From an uncultured bacterium (lineage in GTDB: Bacteria; Verrucomicrobiota; Verrucomicrobiia; CAIQCK01): a stretch of DNA of 64,000 nucleotides. The stretch covers positions 82,288 through 146,287 of the forward strand of contig CAIQCK010000002.1 in the NCBI GenBank assembly GCA_903870275.1, in the 5' to 3' direction. Shown in pieces: positions 37,068 through 44,312 of the stretch (position 1 is the first letter of the stretch; each line of letters starts with the position of its first letter). Both the position numbers and the translations under genes were made by a program. The notes beneath the pieces were generated by a model. That model made no database searches. It was not told where the DNA came from and was given only the letters and a program-made list of their open reading frames with translations.

Positions 37068-38624
37068 ATGAAAAAAACTGCCTTGATGGGTGGAGCGCTC
37101 TTAGTAATTTTCGTGGTTCTATCAGCCTGTGACGTTGTCGAGATTCCTGCGTATCCATGGATGGCGAAAGCTGGTAAATGGGCACCCGTCGCCCTGCTAG
37201 GTCTTATCGCTCTTGCCCTCTACAGGGCGGAGAAAACACACTCGCAATTGCAAGGTGTCGTCGCATCGGCAACTGATGCCACTGGAAAGGCCGAAGGGGC
37301 TTTGAAGAAGATCGACGAGAGTCTGAAGCAAATCGCCGACATTTCAAGAGAGATCACTTCTGTTCGTGAAACGATAAGCCGAGACGACTGCCTACTGCAT
37401 GGTAAAATGTTATTCTATCAGCAGAAATACAAGGAGGCTGTCGAAGTCCTTAGGGAGGCGGTCAGGACACAACCGCAGAATCCGGATTTTAACTTCTGGC
37501 TCGGCGTTGCGTTGCTGCGCTCTGGAGATCCCGGGACGGCCTACGACCACCTTGAGAGTGCTGCTGGCGAACTCAAGACTGGCCATGCGTGGTCTGTCGC
37601 TGGTGAGGCCGCATTCAGAATGCGTGACCACCGCCGCGCTGTGAAATGCCTTGAAGAGGCACTGCGACTCGGTAAACCGAATCGCGAGGAAACGCAAATA
37701 CTCTTGGCCAAGTCCTATCTACAAATAGATCCAGGAAAGGCAAAACAGTTGCTGTCTCAAATTGTCAATGCAAATCCGTATAACGGCAACGCAGTTGATG
37801 ACCTCGTTGCAATAATGCTGGACGAGGGTGATTGCGGAGGTGCGATTGCATTGTGTGATAAAGTTCTGGTTGCGAATGACCGAAACTGGGGCGTTCTTGT
37901 CAGTCGAGCTGAGGCTCTAATACAGCGAGGGGGCGAAAACGATACGGTGAAAGCCCGCGAAGATTTGGCCAAGGCGAAGTTGGGTAATCCGCGCGACATT
38001 CACGTCTATCGCATTGAAGGACTTCTTCACATGGCTCAGGCGGAGAAAGTCACGGGTGAGGCGCGAGAGCAAGAGTTGCGCGAGGCAGTTTCCGTCTTCC
38101 GAGAGGGAATCAAAAAGATCCCAGCTCCCCACCAAGGGCTTCTGCAATCCTTGCTGTGTTCAGCTTTGATTATACTGAAAGATTTTCAGCAAGCGGAAGA
38201 GGCGGCAAAGAGAGCTGTAGAGATGGGGCCGCAGTATGTTAATAACCACTTAGCATATTGCTCGGCGTTGCTTGCGATGCGACGATGGGCAGCGCTGCAA
38301 CGATCTTCGCAGAAAGCTCGCGAGTGCGGCGGACGTGCAGGTTTGATTCATGGGTTGCTATATGGACTTCTTGCATGCTTGTTGAGCCATGAAAAAAAGG
38401 AGAACGTGAGGGATGAAATGGCGGAGTTGAGCTCGAATCTTCGAGCGATGCCGAATTTTTTAGCCCACCGTCCGGAATGGGCAACTATAATGCCGCTTTT
38501 GGCAGAAGTTATCGATGAATTGCCTGAGCCTGAAAAACAGATAGCAAATGCAATTTGTTCATTCCGTGGCGGGACAATGAGCTGCCAACAGCTAGTCACG
38601 ATCCTTGAAGCGAGTCTACAATAG
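37068..38624 (+). CDS. membrane-anchored TPR protein
   Basis: A 518-residue protein with two hydrophobic N-terminal segments (about 5-22 and 41-58: LMGGALLVIFVVLSACDVV, WAPVALLGLIALALYRAE). A coiled-coil-like region at 60-110 is followed by TPR-type helices (GKMLFYQQKYKEAVEVLREA, FWLGVALLRSGDPGTAYDHL, GEAAFRMRDHRRAVKCLEEA). The base composition is visibly more AT-rich than the flanking genes, with codons such as aaa, att and tta frequent, which hints at a different history. The partner or function is unknown. Confidence 0.75.
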   Translation: MKKTALMGGALLVIFVVLSACDVVEIPAYPWMAKAGKWAPVALLGLIALALYRAEKTHSQLQGVVASATDATGKAEGALKKIDESLKQIADISREITSVRETISRDDCLLHGKMLFYQQKYKEAVEVLREAVRTQPQNPDFNFWLGVALLRSGDPGTAYDHLESAAGELKTGHAWSVAGEAAFRMRDHRRAVKCLEEALRLGKPNREETQILLAKSYLQIDPGKAKQLLSQIVNANPYNGNAVDDLVAIMLDEGDCGGAIALCDKVLVANDRNWGVLVSRAEALIQRGGENDTVKAREDLAKAKLGNPRDIHVYRIEGLLHMAQAEKVTGEAREQELREAVSVFREGIKKIPAPHQGLLQSLLCSALIILKDFQQAEEAAKRAVEMGPQYVNNHLAYCSALLAMRRWAALQRSSQKARECGGRAGLIHGLLYGLLACLLSHEKKENVRDEMAELSSNLRAMPNFLAHRPEWATIMPLLAEVIDELPEPEKQIANAICSFRGGTMSCQQLVTILEASLQ

Positions 38625-38786
38625 AAACAAGTGGAGGTGTCGGGGTCAACTCTTGGTTCTAAACATATTTCTCGTGGCTCGCAGAAGAGCGACGACGACG
38701 GCGCGCGGGAGCAAAGAGCGTGGCTGATAATTGGTGATCTGTAATAGGTGGGGCGTCCGCTGGATTCACCGGAACGTCGGACGAGA

Positions 38787-39107
38787 TCACTTCGCGTCGA
38801 GCCAGTCGAGGCGGAGGAGGACGGCGCCGAAGTCGAGGGCGCGCTGACCGGGAACGAGGTAACAGGCGGGGATGCTGTAAAGTTTACCGTAGCCGCGCTT
38901 GAGAATGCCCAGCCCCAGCAGGACGGCGCAGTGTTTGCCAAGGTTGGTGGACTGGACGCCGAGGCGCTTGGAGAGTTCGAGGACCGGGAGGGCCTCGCCC
39001 TTGAGCAATTCGTTGAGGATTCGCCATCGCGTCATGTCCGAAACGGCGTTCAGGAGGCTGGCCAATGGGATGACGGGTATCTGCGCTGGTGTGATGGTGG
39101 TATTCAT
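38787..39107 (-). CDS. ArsR-like winged-helix transcriptional regulator
   Basis: A 106-residue protein. The core fits a winged helix: MTRWRILNELLKGEALPVLE (helices 1-2), LSKRLGVQSTNLGKHCAVLL (helix-turn-helix) and GILKRGYGKLYSI (wing). No metal-binding cysteine pair typical of metal-sensing ArsR proteins is seen in the recognition helix. The frame is open to 39161, but ATG 39107 with AGGGA upstream starts immediately before the domain. It sits alone between the TPR gene and the 21-bp repeat array, and its target is not apparent. Confidence 0.7.
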   Translation of the reverse strand: MNTTITPAQIPVIPLASLLNAVSDMTRWRILNELLKGEALPVLELSKRLGVQSTNLGKHCAVLLGLGILKRGYGKLYSIPACYLVPGQRALDFGAVLLRLDWLDAK

Positions 39108-39216
39108 CGGTTTTTCCCTGTATTTCCGATGTTTTACATCATATTTGGAGGATTTTTGCAAGCATCTTTCGGAATATGAATTCCTGTAATTGGAGTTTAG
39201 GGTTAGCTTGGCGGAT

Positions 39217-39573
39217 GTGGCGATTTATCGGACAGAGTTGGAGGTTTGCTGATTGGAGTTGGCATTTTATCAGACAGAGTTGGCGATTCATTGATTGGAC
39301 TTGCCGATTTATCGGCCGGAGTTTGCGATTTTCTGATTGGATTTTACGGTTTATCATACGGAGTTGCCGATTCGCCGATTGGATTTGGCGGTTTATCTGA
39401 CGGAGTTGGCGGTTCACTGATTGGATTTGGGGATATGCCAGACTGATTTGGAAGTTTACTGGATGGAGTTGGCGATTCACTGGACGAATGCGGGGACATG
39501 TCCCACAGGTGCGGGAACTCCCCTGTCGGATGCGGGGAAGTGTTTGTCGGATGCGGGGACGTGTTTGCCGCAT
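39217..39573. repeat. array of 17 degenerate 21-bp tandem repeats
   Basis: Seventeen consecutive 21-nt units fit exactly in 357 bp. The first thirteen follow TTGGCGATTyAyTGATTGGAT-like sequence, with two alternating subtypes that give a 42-bp higher-order period. The last four switch to GCGGGGAxGTGTTTGTCGGAT. Because 21 is a multiple of three, open frames occur on both strands. The minus frame (39139-39573) reads as heptapeptides of IQSxNRQ / LRxINRQ type. No start signal or domain supports a gene, so I call this a minisatellite-like array. Confidence 0.88.
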
Positions 39574-39698
39574 GTGACTCGTGATCGGTGACGCGTGCGG
39601 CTTGCGGCGCGCGGTGCGGGGACGGGCGGAGCGGAACTTTTGGCGGGGGCATCAGTGCGGTTGCCTTTTCCGCCGGCTGCCGCAATAATCCCGCCGCT

Positions 39699-40607
39699 AT
39701 GAAACGGGTCGCGGTGCTGTGGCTTATCGTTGCCGCGTCACTGTGCGACGCTGAGCCGGTCGTGCCGTGGGAGAAGGCGCGCGACGTGATCGGCCAGCGC
39801 GCGACGGTGGAGGGGATGGTTGTGGCGACGCACCGGACGGAGAAGGTCTGCAACCTGAACTTCTCCGCGAACTGGAAGACGGATTTCTCGGCGGCGATTT
39901 TTGCGCGCAGTTTTTCCCAATGGCCGGGGGAGATCGAGGAGGCCTATCGCGGCAAGAAGGTGCGCGTGACGGGGACGGTGACGGAATACCAAGGTCGCCC
40001 GCAGATCGTCGTGACGGAGCCGTCGCAGATCGAGGTCGTGAAGGAGCCGGCGGCCGTCGCATCCCCGCCGGCGGGTGCATCCCCGCCGCCGGTCGTGGCA
40101 ACCACAACGCCCGCGCCGACTGCGCCAGCAGCGCCCACGCCGACGCCGGTTTCGCCGGCGCCCGGCAAGGAGCTGACGCCCTTCACGGTGGAGGTGAAAC
40201 GGTTCACGGGCGCGAAGCTGGCCAGCGGGGTGGTGACGAAGACGGAAACGAGTTTTTACCAGACGGTGCGGTTGGACGTGACGTTCCGCAACGCGCGCAA
40301 TGCGCCGGTGGGGCCGCTGGAGTGGCAGTGGGTGATCGGGTTGTTGGATGTGTCGTCGTCGGGCGGCATGAAGCAGCAGTTTTTCACCGGGGGCGAGCGG
40401 CAGGTGGAGTTGAAGGCGCTGGAGGAGAAGGCGGTGCGCTCGCAGGATGTGACGCTGGCGGGGATGTCGTCGCGGCTGGGCATGAAGAGCGGGCAGAAGC
40501 TGCGCGGGCATTTTGTGCGCGTGTTCTATCAGGGACGGCTGGTGTTCGAGGAAGCCAATCCGCCCGCCATGAAGGCGGTGGCGGAAAATTATCTTGCGGG
40601 GAAGTGA
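39699..40607 (+). CDS. exported OB-fold protein with Pro/Ala-rich linker
   Basis: A 302-residue protein with a short signal peptide (MKRVAVLWLIVAASLCDAEP). Residues 20-110 look like a bacterial OB-fold of the nucleic-acid-binding or YdeI-like type (IGQRATVEGMVVATHRTEKV, YRGKKVRVTGTVTEYQGRPQ, IVVTEPSQIEVV). A low-complexity Pro/Ala/Thr linker follows (about 115-150), then a beta-rich C-terminal domain (FYQTVRLDVTFRNARNAPVG). Both upstream starts and the linker are G/C-rich. ATG 39699 begins the signal peptide, while the frame is open from 39588. The function is unknown. Confidence 0.65.
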   Translation: MKRVAVLWLIVAASLCDAEPVVPWEKARDVIGQRATVEGMVVATHRTEKVCNLNFSANWKTDFSAAIFARSFSQWPGEIEEAYRGKKVRVTGTVTEYQGRPQIVVTEPSQIEVVKEPAAVASPPAGASPPPVVATTTPAPTAPAAPTPTPVSPAPGKELTPFTVEVKRFTGAKLASGVVTKTETSFYQTVRLDVTFRNARNAPVGPLEWQWVIGLLDVSSSGGMKQQFFTGGERQVELKALEEKAVRSQDVTLAGMSSRLGMKSGQKLRGHFVRVFYQGRLVFEEANPPAMKAVAENYLAGK

Positions 40608-40752
40608 GCCGCGAACAGCGGACGGGTTGCGTCTCTTCATGTTGCTTTTGCGGATGGCGCGTCAGGGAAAAGGTCTCGCCGAGACGCGCGAAAGGGGACG
40701 CGAGGGATGGGAATTAAGAGATGAAAGCGAAAAGCGAATAACTCAGCGGTGC

Positions 40753-40920
40753 GCGACTCGTGATTCGTGATTCGTGACTGGTGAATGATGGCGACGGTCG
40801 AGGCAAAAGCGGTTGACTCCCGCGATGGACAGGAACACTCTTCGGCCATTCAAATGAATCGCATCACCGAAGCGATCTGCAAAATCCGGGCCGATAGCGC
40901 GGAGCTGGTGAATAAGGCGA
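40753..40920 (+). repeat. KAVDSR dispersed element, copy A
   Basis: It begins with GCGACTCGTGATT, shared with copy B. It contains the 24-nt block at 40802-40825 that is identical to copy C and 23/24 identical to copy B, and continues to a second block (40854-40877) matching copy C at 23 of 24 positions. A short direct repeat CGTGATT lies at its left end. Confidence 0.85.
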
Positions 40921-40964
40921 GAGTCCTTCGACGTGAGTTGGCGCAACGATGCAATACGGAATGA
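40785..40964 (+). CDS. small ORF of the KAVDSR family (59 aa), possible DegT-tail remnant
   Basis: This short frame encodes a 59-residue peptide with the core EAKAVDSRDGQEHSS and then MNRITEAICKIRADSAELVN. The same peptide pattern occurs at 53928-54095, and its N-terminal half at 44226-44312. The second half resembles the last 22 residues of both local DegT proteins (MDDILTAIRKIHAHSAELAK), and the DNA is about 71% identical to the end of the 35635 gene over 66 nt. It ends 10 nt before the HEAT-repeat gene. It could be a leader peptide, a decayed gene fragment or a mobile-element relic. No clear ribosome-binding site is present. Confidence 0.45.
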   Translation: MMATVEAKAVDSRDGQEHSSAIQMNRITEAICKIRADSAELVNKARVLRRELAQRCNTE

Positions 40965-40974
40965 CCACCTCTTT

Positions 40975-41487
40975 ATGAAAACAAGAATCTACAAAGCGAC
41001 CTTACTGACGGTATTCCTTGCTCTCGCCGCGACCGGGCATGCTCAAAACGCCCCGAACACCGCGGCCACCGTCGAGGATTTGTTGGCGAAGTGTAAGAAG
41101 ACTCTGCTGTATGGCGATCGGATTGAGGGTGCGAAGAAGCCCGGAAAACAGGCCGCAATCCTCACGCTTGGAATGATAGGCGGTGAGAAAGCCGAGACAC
41201 TTCTGCTCGATTACTTCCAAAACGAGGAGGAGTCCACGGTTCAGTTCCACATTATACGCGCACTGGGTTGGATCGGGACGGAAAGGTCGGTGCCGTTTCT
41301 GGAGAAATTCCTGAGGGACATGAACCACTCATATTACGTGCGCTCAGCCACAGCCAGCGCGCTTGAGCGGATTACTGGCAAAACGTATCCCTGCCCAAAG
41401 ACCGAAGACGATATTCAGAAGGAGAAAGCTATGCGCGAACGCCTTATGAACGGGTTAAGCCGCGAAACAAGCGGTCGCCAGAAATAG
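40975..41487 (+). CDS. small exported HEAT-repeat-like protein
   Basis: A 170-residue protein with a signal peptide (TLLTVFLALAATGHAQ) and two HEAT-like helical pairs: KQAAILTLGMIGGEKAETLL and QFHIIRALGWIGTERSVPFLE, then YYVRSATASALERITGK. It ends in a charged helix. HEAT repeats mediate protein contacts, and no partner is evident. ATG 40975 is chosen because it starts the signal peptide; the frame is open from 40933 across the preceding small ORF. It is followed by the second DegT gene. Confidence 0.65.
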   Translation: MKTRIYKATLLTVFLALAATGHAQNAPNTAATVEDLLAKCKKTLLYGDRIEGAKKPGKQAAILTLGMIGGEKAETLLLDYFQNEEESTVQFHIIRALGWIGTERSVPFLEKFLRDMNHSYYVRSATASALERITGKTYPCPKTEDDIQKEKAMRERLMNGLSRETSGRQK

Positions 41488-41582
41488 GAAACCGCGGGCC
41501 GTTGTCGGGGCAACTCTTGACACATGACAGACGCTCCGCGGAGCGAAGGAAGCAGGATAGATAACCCAAGGAAACCATTCCC

Positions 41583-42938
41583 ATGAAAAACCAACTCACC
41601 CGCCGCAATTTCATCCAAACCGCCGCTGCTGGCTCCGCCGCGCTCACCTGGCTCGGCGGGCGCAGCGGGCCGAATGTCTTCGCAGCCGATGCCGACAAAC
41701 CCGCCGTCCTTGGCGGCAAGCCCGCGCACACCGGCGGCTGGCCGAAGTGGCCCGAGTGGCGCCAGGAATGGGAGGCGCAGGTTCTCGACGTGCTGCGCAG
41801 CGGCAAATGGTCCCGCGCAGGCGGCGGCGGCCCAGTGCCGGAGTTCGAGGCCGCGTGGGCCAAGTTCCTCGGCGTCAAGCGCGCCCTCGCCACGTCCAGC
41901 GGCACCACCGCGCTCATCACCAGCCTCCATGTCGTGGGCGTGGACGCTGGCGACGAAGTCATCGTCTCGCCCTTTACCTTCAACGCCGCTTATAACGTGA
42001 TTTTGAATCAGAGAGCCCTGCCCGTCTTCTCGGACACCGACCCGGCCACGCTCACCATGGACCCCGCCTCCATCGAGAGCCGGATCACCGAGCGCACCAA
42101 GGCCATCCTGCCCGTCCACATCTACGGCATGCCGTGCGACATGGACCCGATCAACGCCATCGCCAAAAAACACAAACTCGCCGTCGTGGAGGACGCCTGC
42201 CAGGCGAACATGGCGGAATACAAAGGCCGCAAGTGCGGCACGCTCGGCGATCTCGGCTGCTTCAGTTTCCAGAACTCCAAGCACATGCCCGCCGGCGAGG
42301 GCGGCGCGGTCACCGGCATGAGCGACGATCTTCTCGACCGTTGCCACTCGTATCACAACTGCGGGCGCGCTGTCGGCACGTTCAAAGGCCACGGTTCTTT
42401 CACCCGCGGCACCAACTACCGGATGCAGCATTTCCAGGCCGCCATGCTCCTGCAACGGTTCGACTGCCTGCAGAAGGAAACCCAGATTCGTCGTGACAAC
42501 TCCAGCTACCTCAACGCCGGCCTTGCAAAGATTCCCGGCATTGCGCCCGCGCGTCTGCCGGAGAACAGCAGCGGGGTGTATTATCTGTTCCCGTTCCTGT
42601 ATGACGCGCAGCAATTCAACGGACTGCCGCGCGCCAAGTTCACCCGCGCGATGGGCGCGGAAGGAATTCCCTGTGGCGCCGGCTACGGCGAGCAGTATAA
42701 CGACGGCATCATTGACGAAGCGATCAACTCGACCGGCTACAAGCGTCTCTGGAGCGCCGACCGGCTGAAGACGTATCGGGAAAGTTTCAATGAACTGAAA
42801 GGCACCAAACAGGCTTGCGAGACGGTCGTCTGCTTCTCCCACAGCCTGCTCATGGCCGACCGCAGCGCCATGGACGACATCCTCACCGCCATCCGCAAGA
42901 TCCACGCCCACAGTGCGGAGTTGGCGAAGAAGGCGTAA
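41583..42938 (+). CDS. Tat-exported DegT/DnrJ/EryC1/StrS-type PLP aminotransferase (paralogue 2)
   Basis: This 451-residue enzyme is collinear with the 35635 gene, with the same twin-arginine signal (LTRRNFIQTAAAGSAALTWL, cleavage near VFAAD), SGTTALITSLHVVGVDAGDE and PLP lysine in FSFQNSKHMPAGEGGA. It differs at several positions of the active-site channel (for example EDACQANMAEYKG against EDSCQGWLAEYKG, and YYLFPFLYD against WHLYPWRYN), which suggests a different substrate. AAGGA lies before ATG 41583. It is convergent with the DapA-like gene and may come from local duplication. Confidence 0.9.
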   Translation: MKNQLTRRNFIQTAAAGSAALTWLGGRSGPNVFAADADKPAVLGGKPAHTGGWPKWPEWRQEWEAQVLDVLRSGKWSRAGGGGPVPEFEAAWAKFLGVKRALATSSGTTALITSLHVVGVDAGDEVIVSPFTFNAAYNVILNQRALPVFSDTDPATLTMDPASIESRITERTKAILPVHIYGMPCDMDPINAIAKKHKLAVVEDACQANMAEYKGRKCGTLGDLGCFSFQNSKHMPAGEGGAVTGMSDDLLDRCHSYHNCGRAVGTFKGHGSFTRGTNYRMQHFQAAMLLQRFDCLQKETQIRRDNSSYLNAGLAKIPGIAPARLPENSSGVYYLFPFLYDAQQFNGLPRAKFTRAMGAEGIPCGAGYGEQYNDGIIDEAINSTGYKRLWSADRLKTYRESFNELKGTKQACETVVCFSHSLLMADRSAMDDILTAIRKIHAHSAELAKKA

Positions 42939-42949
42939 GGCATCAAAAA

Positions 42950-44098
42950 TCAGGAAGCTGACTTCGTGGAGGCGCCGAATCGGGGCGAGCCCGGCTTTAG
43001 ATAGGGCTTCAGCGCCTCGAAGCGGAATTCGATCTCCGCAATCTCCTCCTTGGCCAGTTGCAGTTCCGAGAAGATGGGCGACGCGGGAATGGCGTTGCCG
43101 CGCCCGTATTGGCGCGAGACCAAGGTCTTGAACACGCCGCGCTTCTTCCAAAGGTGTAGCTGAAAGCCGCGCAGCCCGCCGCCCGGCAGATGGTCACCCA
43201 GGTTCGTCATCAACAGGAACCTGGCGTAGGCGTCCCTCAAGGCCACCGGATCCGACCCGCTTTGCTGTAGTTCCCAGATCCTAGTGAGGACGTCTGCGTA
43301 AACCGCGCGCTCGGTGATCAGCCCTTCGGTGCCGAGATGCGACTCATAAAGCCAGCCAAGCCCGCCGCGGGCGCTGAACACGCGGCGAATCGGCGGCCGC
43401 GCCGCCAACAAGGCCCGCGTGCGGGCAATGATGGAACCGGCTTCCTCCTTGACGTAGCCGAAATGCGGGAACTCCTTCGCGAGTTCGATCAACAGCGCCA
43501 CCGAGGGAGGCGATCCCTTGTAGGCGACGCCGCCGGTGGTCTGGATGATCACGGGCCGTTTTGCGACCGCCGCCAGCGCCCGCCAATACTGGCGCAGGTC
43601 GTCTTCCGTCCTGCCAGAGTCCGGCGGCCGCGAGATGATCGCCGCAGGCGCGAGCTTTTCGGCATGCTTCGCGAAAACGAGCATCTCCGCCGTGTCCCTG
43701 CCCTGCACGCCGAGACACAGTGCCGTGCGCAGGCCGCGCGCCGTTTCGGCCAGCACTTCCATTCCGTGGAGCTTCTCGTCGTTGGTCAGGAGATCCACGC
43801 TGTCACCCGACTGCGGCCAGATCATGCCCGCACACCCGCCCCAGTCAACGAAGCGCGCCTGATTGGCGAGCACGTCGAAGTCCACCGCACCCGATTCGGT
43901 GAAGGGTGTCGAGAGGATTGGAAACGGTCCGCGGATTCTTGGATCTGCGGTAGCGGCGCTGGCGGGCAGACCGGCCCGGGACTCGCCGGCCCGCAAAATC
44001 GTTCCGGCCCAAATGCCCGTTGCGCCCGTGATCGCGGCACCAAGCATCTGCCGCCTCGTGATGTTCCTCTCCGTAGGCATGGCCTTCTTGATGCTCAT
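42950..44098 (-). CDS. Tat-exported DapA/NAL-superfamily aldolase-like protein
   Basis: A 382-residue protein of the dihydrodipicolinate synthase/N-acetylneuraminate lyase superfamily. It carries a Tat signal (NITRRQMLGAAITGATG). Barrel strands are visible (GPFPILSTPFTESGAVDFDV, HFGYVKEEAGS) and the Schiff-base lysine is Lys217. The usual YNxP tyrosine is replaced (VIIQTTGGVAYKG), and the GTTGE motif reads WPQSGDS, so the reaction is likely not DHDPS. A 2-keto-acid aldolase or hydratase role for a sugar acid is possible. It is convergent with DegT paralogue 2 and divergent from gldA. Confidence 0.85.
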   Translation of the reverse strand: MSIKKAMPTERNITRRQMLGAAITGATGIWAGTILRAGESRAGLPASAATADPRIRGPFPILSTPFTESGAVDFDVLANQARFVDWGGCAGMIWPQSGDSVDLLTNDEKLHGMEVLAETARGLRTALCLGVQGRDTAEMLVFAKHAEKLAPAAIISRPPDSGRTEDDLRQYWRALAAVAKRPVIIQTTGGVAYKGSPPSVALLIELAKEFPHFGYVKEEAGSIIARTRALLAARPPIRRVFSARGGLGWLYESHLGTEGLITERAVYADVLTRIWELQQSGSDPVALRDAYARFLLMTNLGDHLPGGGLRGFQLHLWKKRGVFKTLVSRQYGRGNAIPASPIFSELQLAKEEIAEIEFRFEALKPYLKPGSPRFGASTKSAS

Positions 44099-44201
44099 AC
44101 GTCCAGTAAAGCAAAACCGGTCAATTCATTCAACAGCAAGACCAAGGCATCGCGGCCTTGGATTGTGAAGTGCTGTGGATTTTCGGGAGCACGTTATGTT
44201 C

Positions 44202-44275
44202 GCGACTCGTGATTTGTAACTCGAAATGTCGGTGGCGACGGTAAAGGCAAAAGCAGTTGACTCCCGCGACGAGCG
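44202..44275 (+). repeat. KAVDSR dispersed element, copy B
   Basis: It starts with GCGACTCGTGATT and includes GGTGGCGACGGT, both shared with copy A, and the 24-nt core at 44246-44269 with one mismatch to copies A and C. It lacks the second, DegT-tail-like block. Its reading frame runs without a stop into the glycerol dehydrogenase gene. Confidence 0.8.
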
Positions 44276-44302
44276 GGAACAATCTGGTTCGGACAACCCA
44301 CC

Positions 44303-44308
44303 GGAGGA
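44303..44308 (+). promoter_or_regulatory. ribosome-binding site deciding the gldA start
   Basis: GGAGGA lies 4 nt before ATG 44313. It favours initiation there over the in-frame ATG 44226, which would add the 29-residue KAVDSR-type leader to the dehydrogenase. Confidence 0.75.
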
Positions 44309-44312
44309 CTTT

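Noticed and set aside
39139..39573. 144-codon minus-strand frame of N-R-Q heptapeptides
   Set aside because: It is generated by the 21-bp tandem repeats, whose length is a multiple of three. The plus strand is open too, and there is no start signal or domain.
44226..44312. N-terminal extension of GldA as the normal start
   Set aside because: GGAGGA 4 nt before ATG 44313 and the fit of the shorter protein to GldA length favour the later start; the extension belongs to the KAVDSR element.
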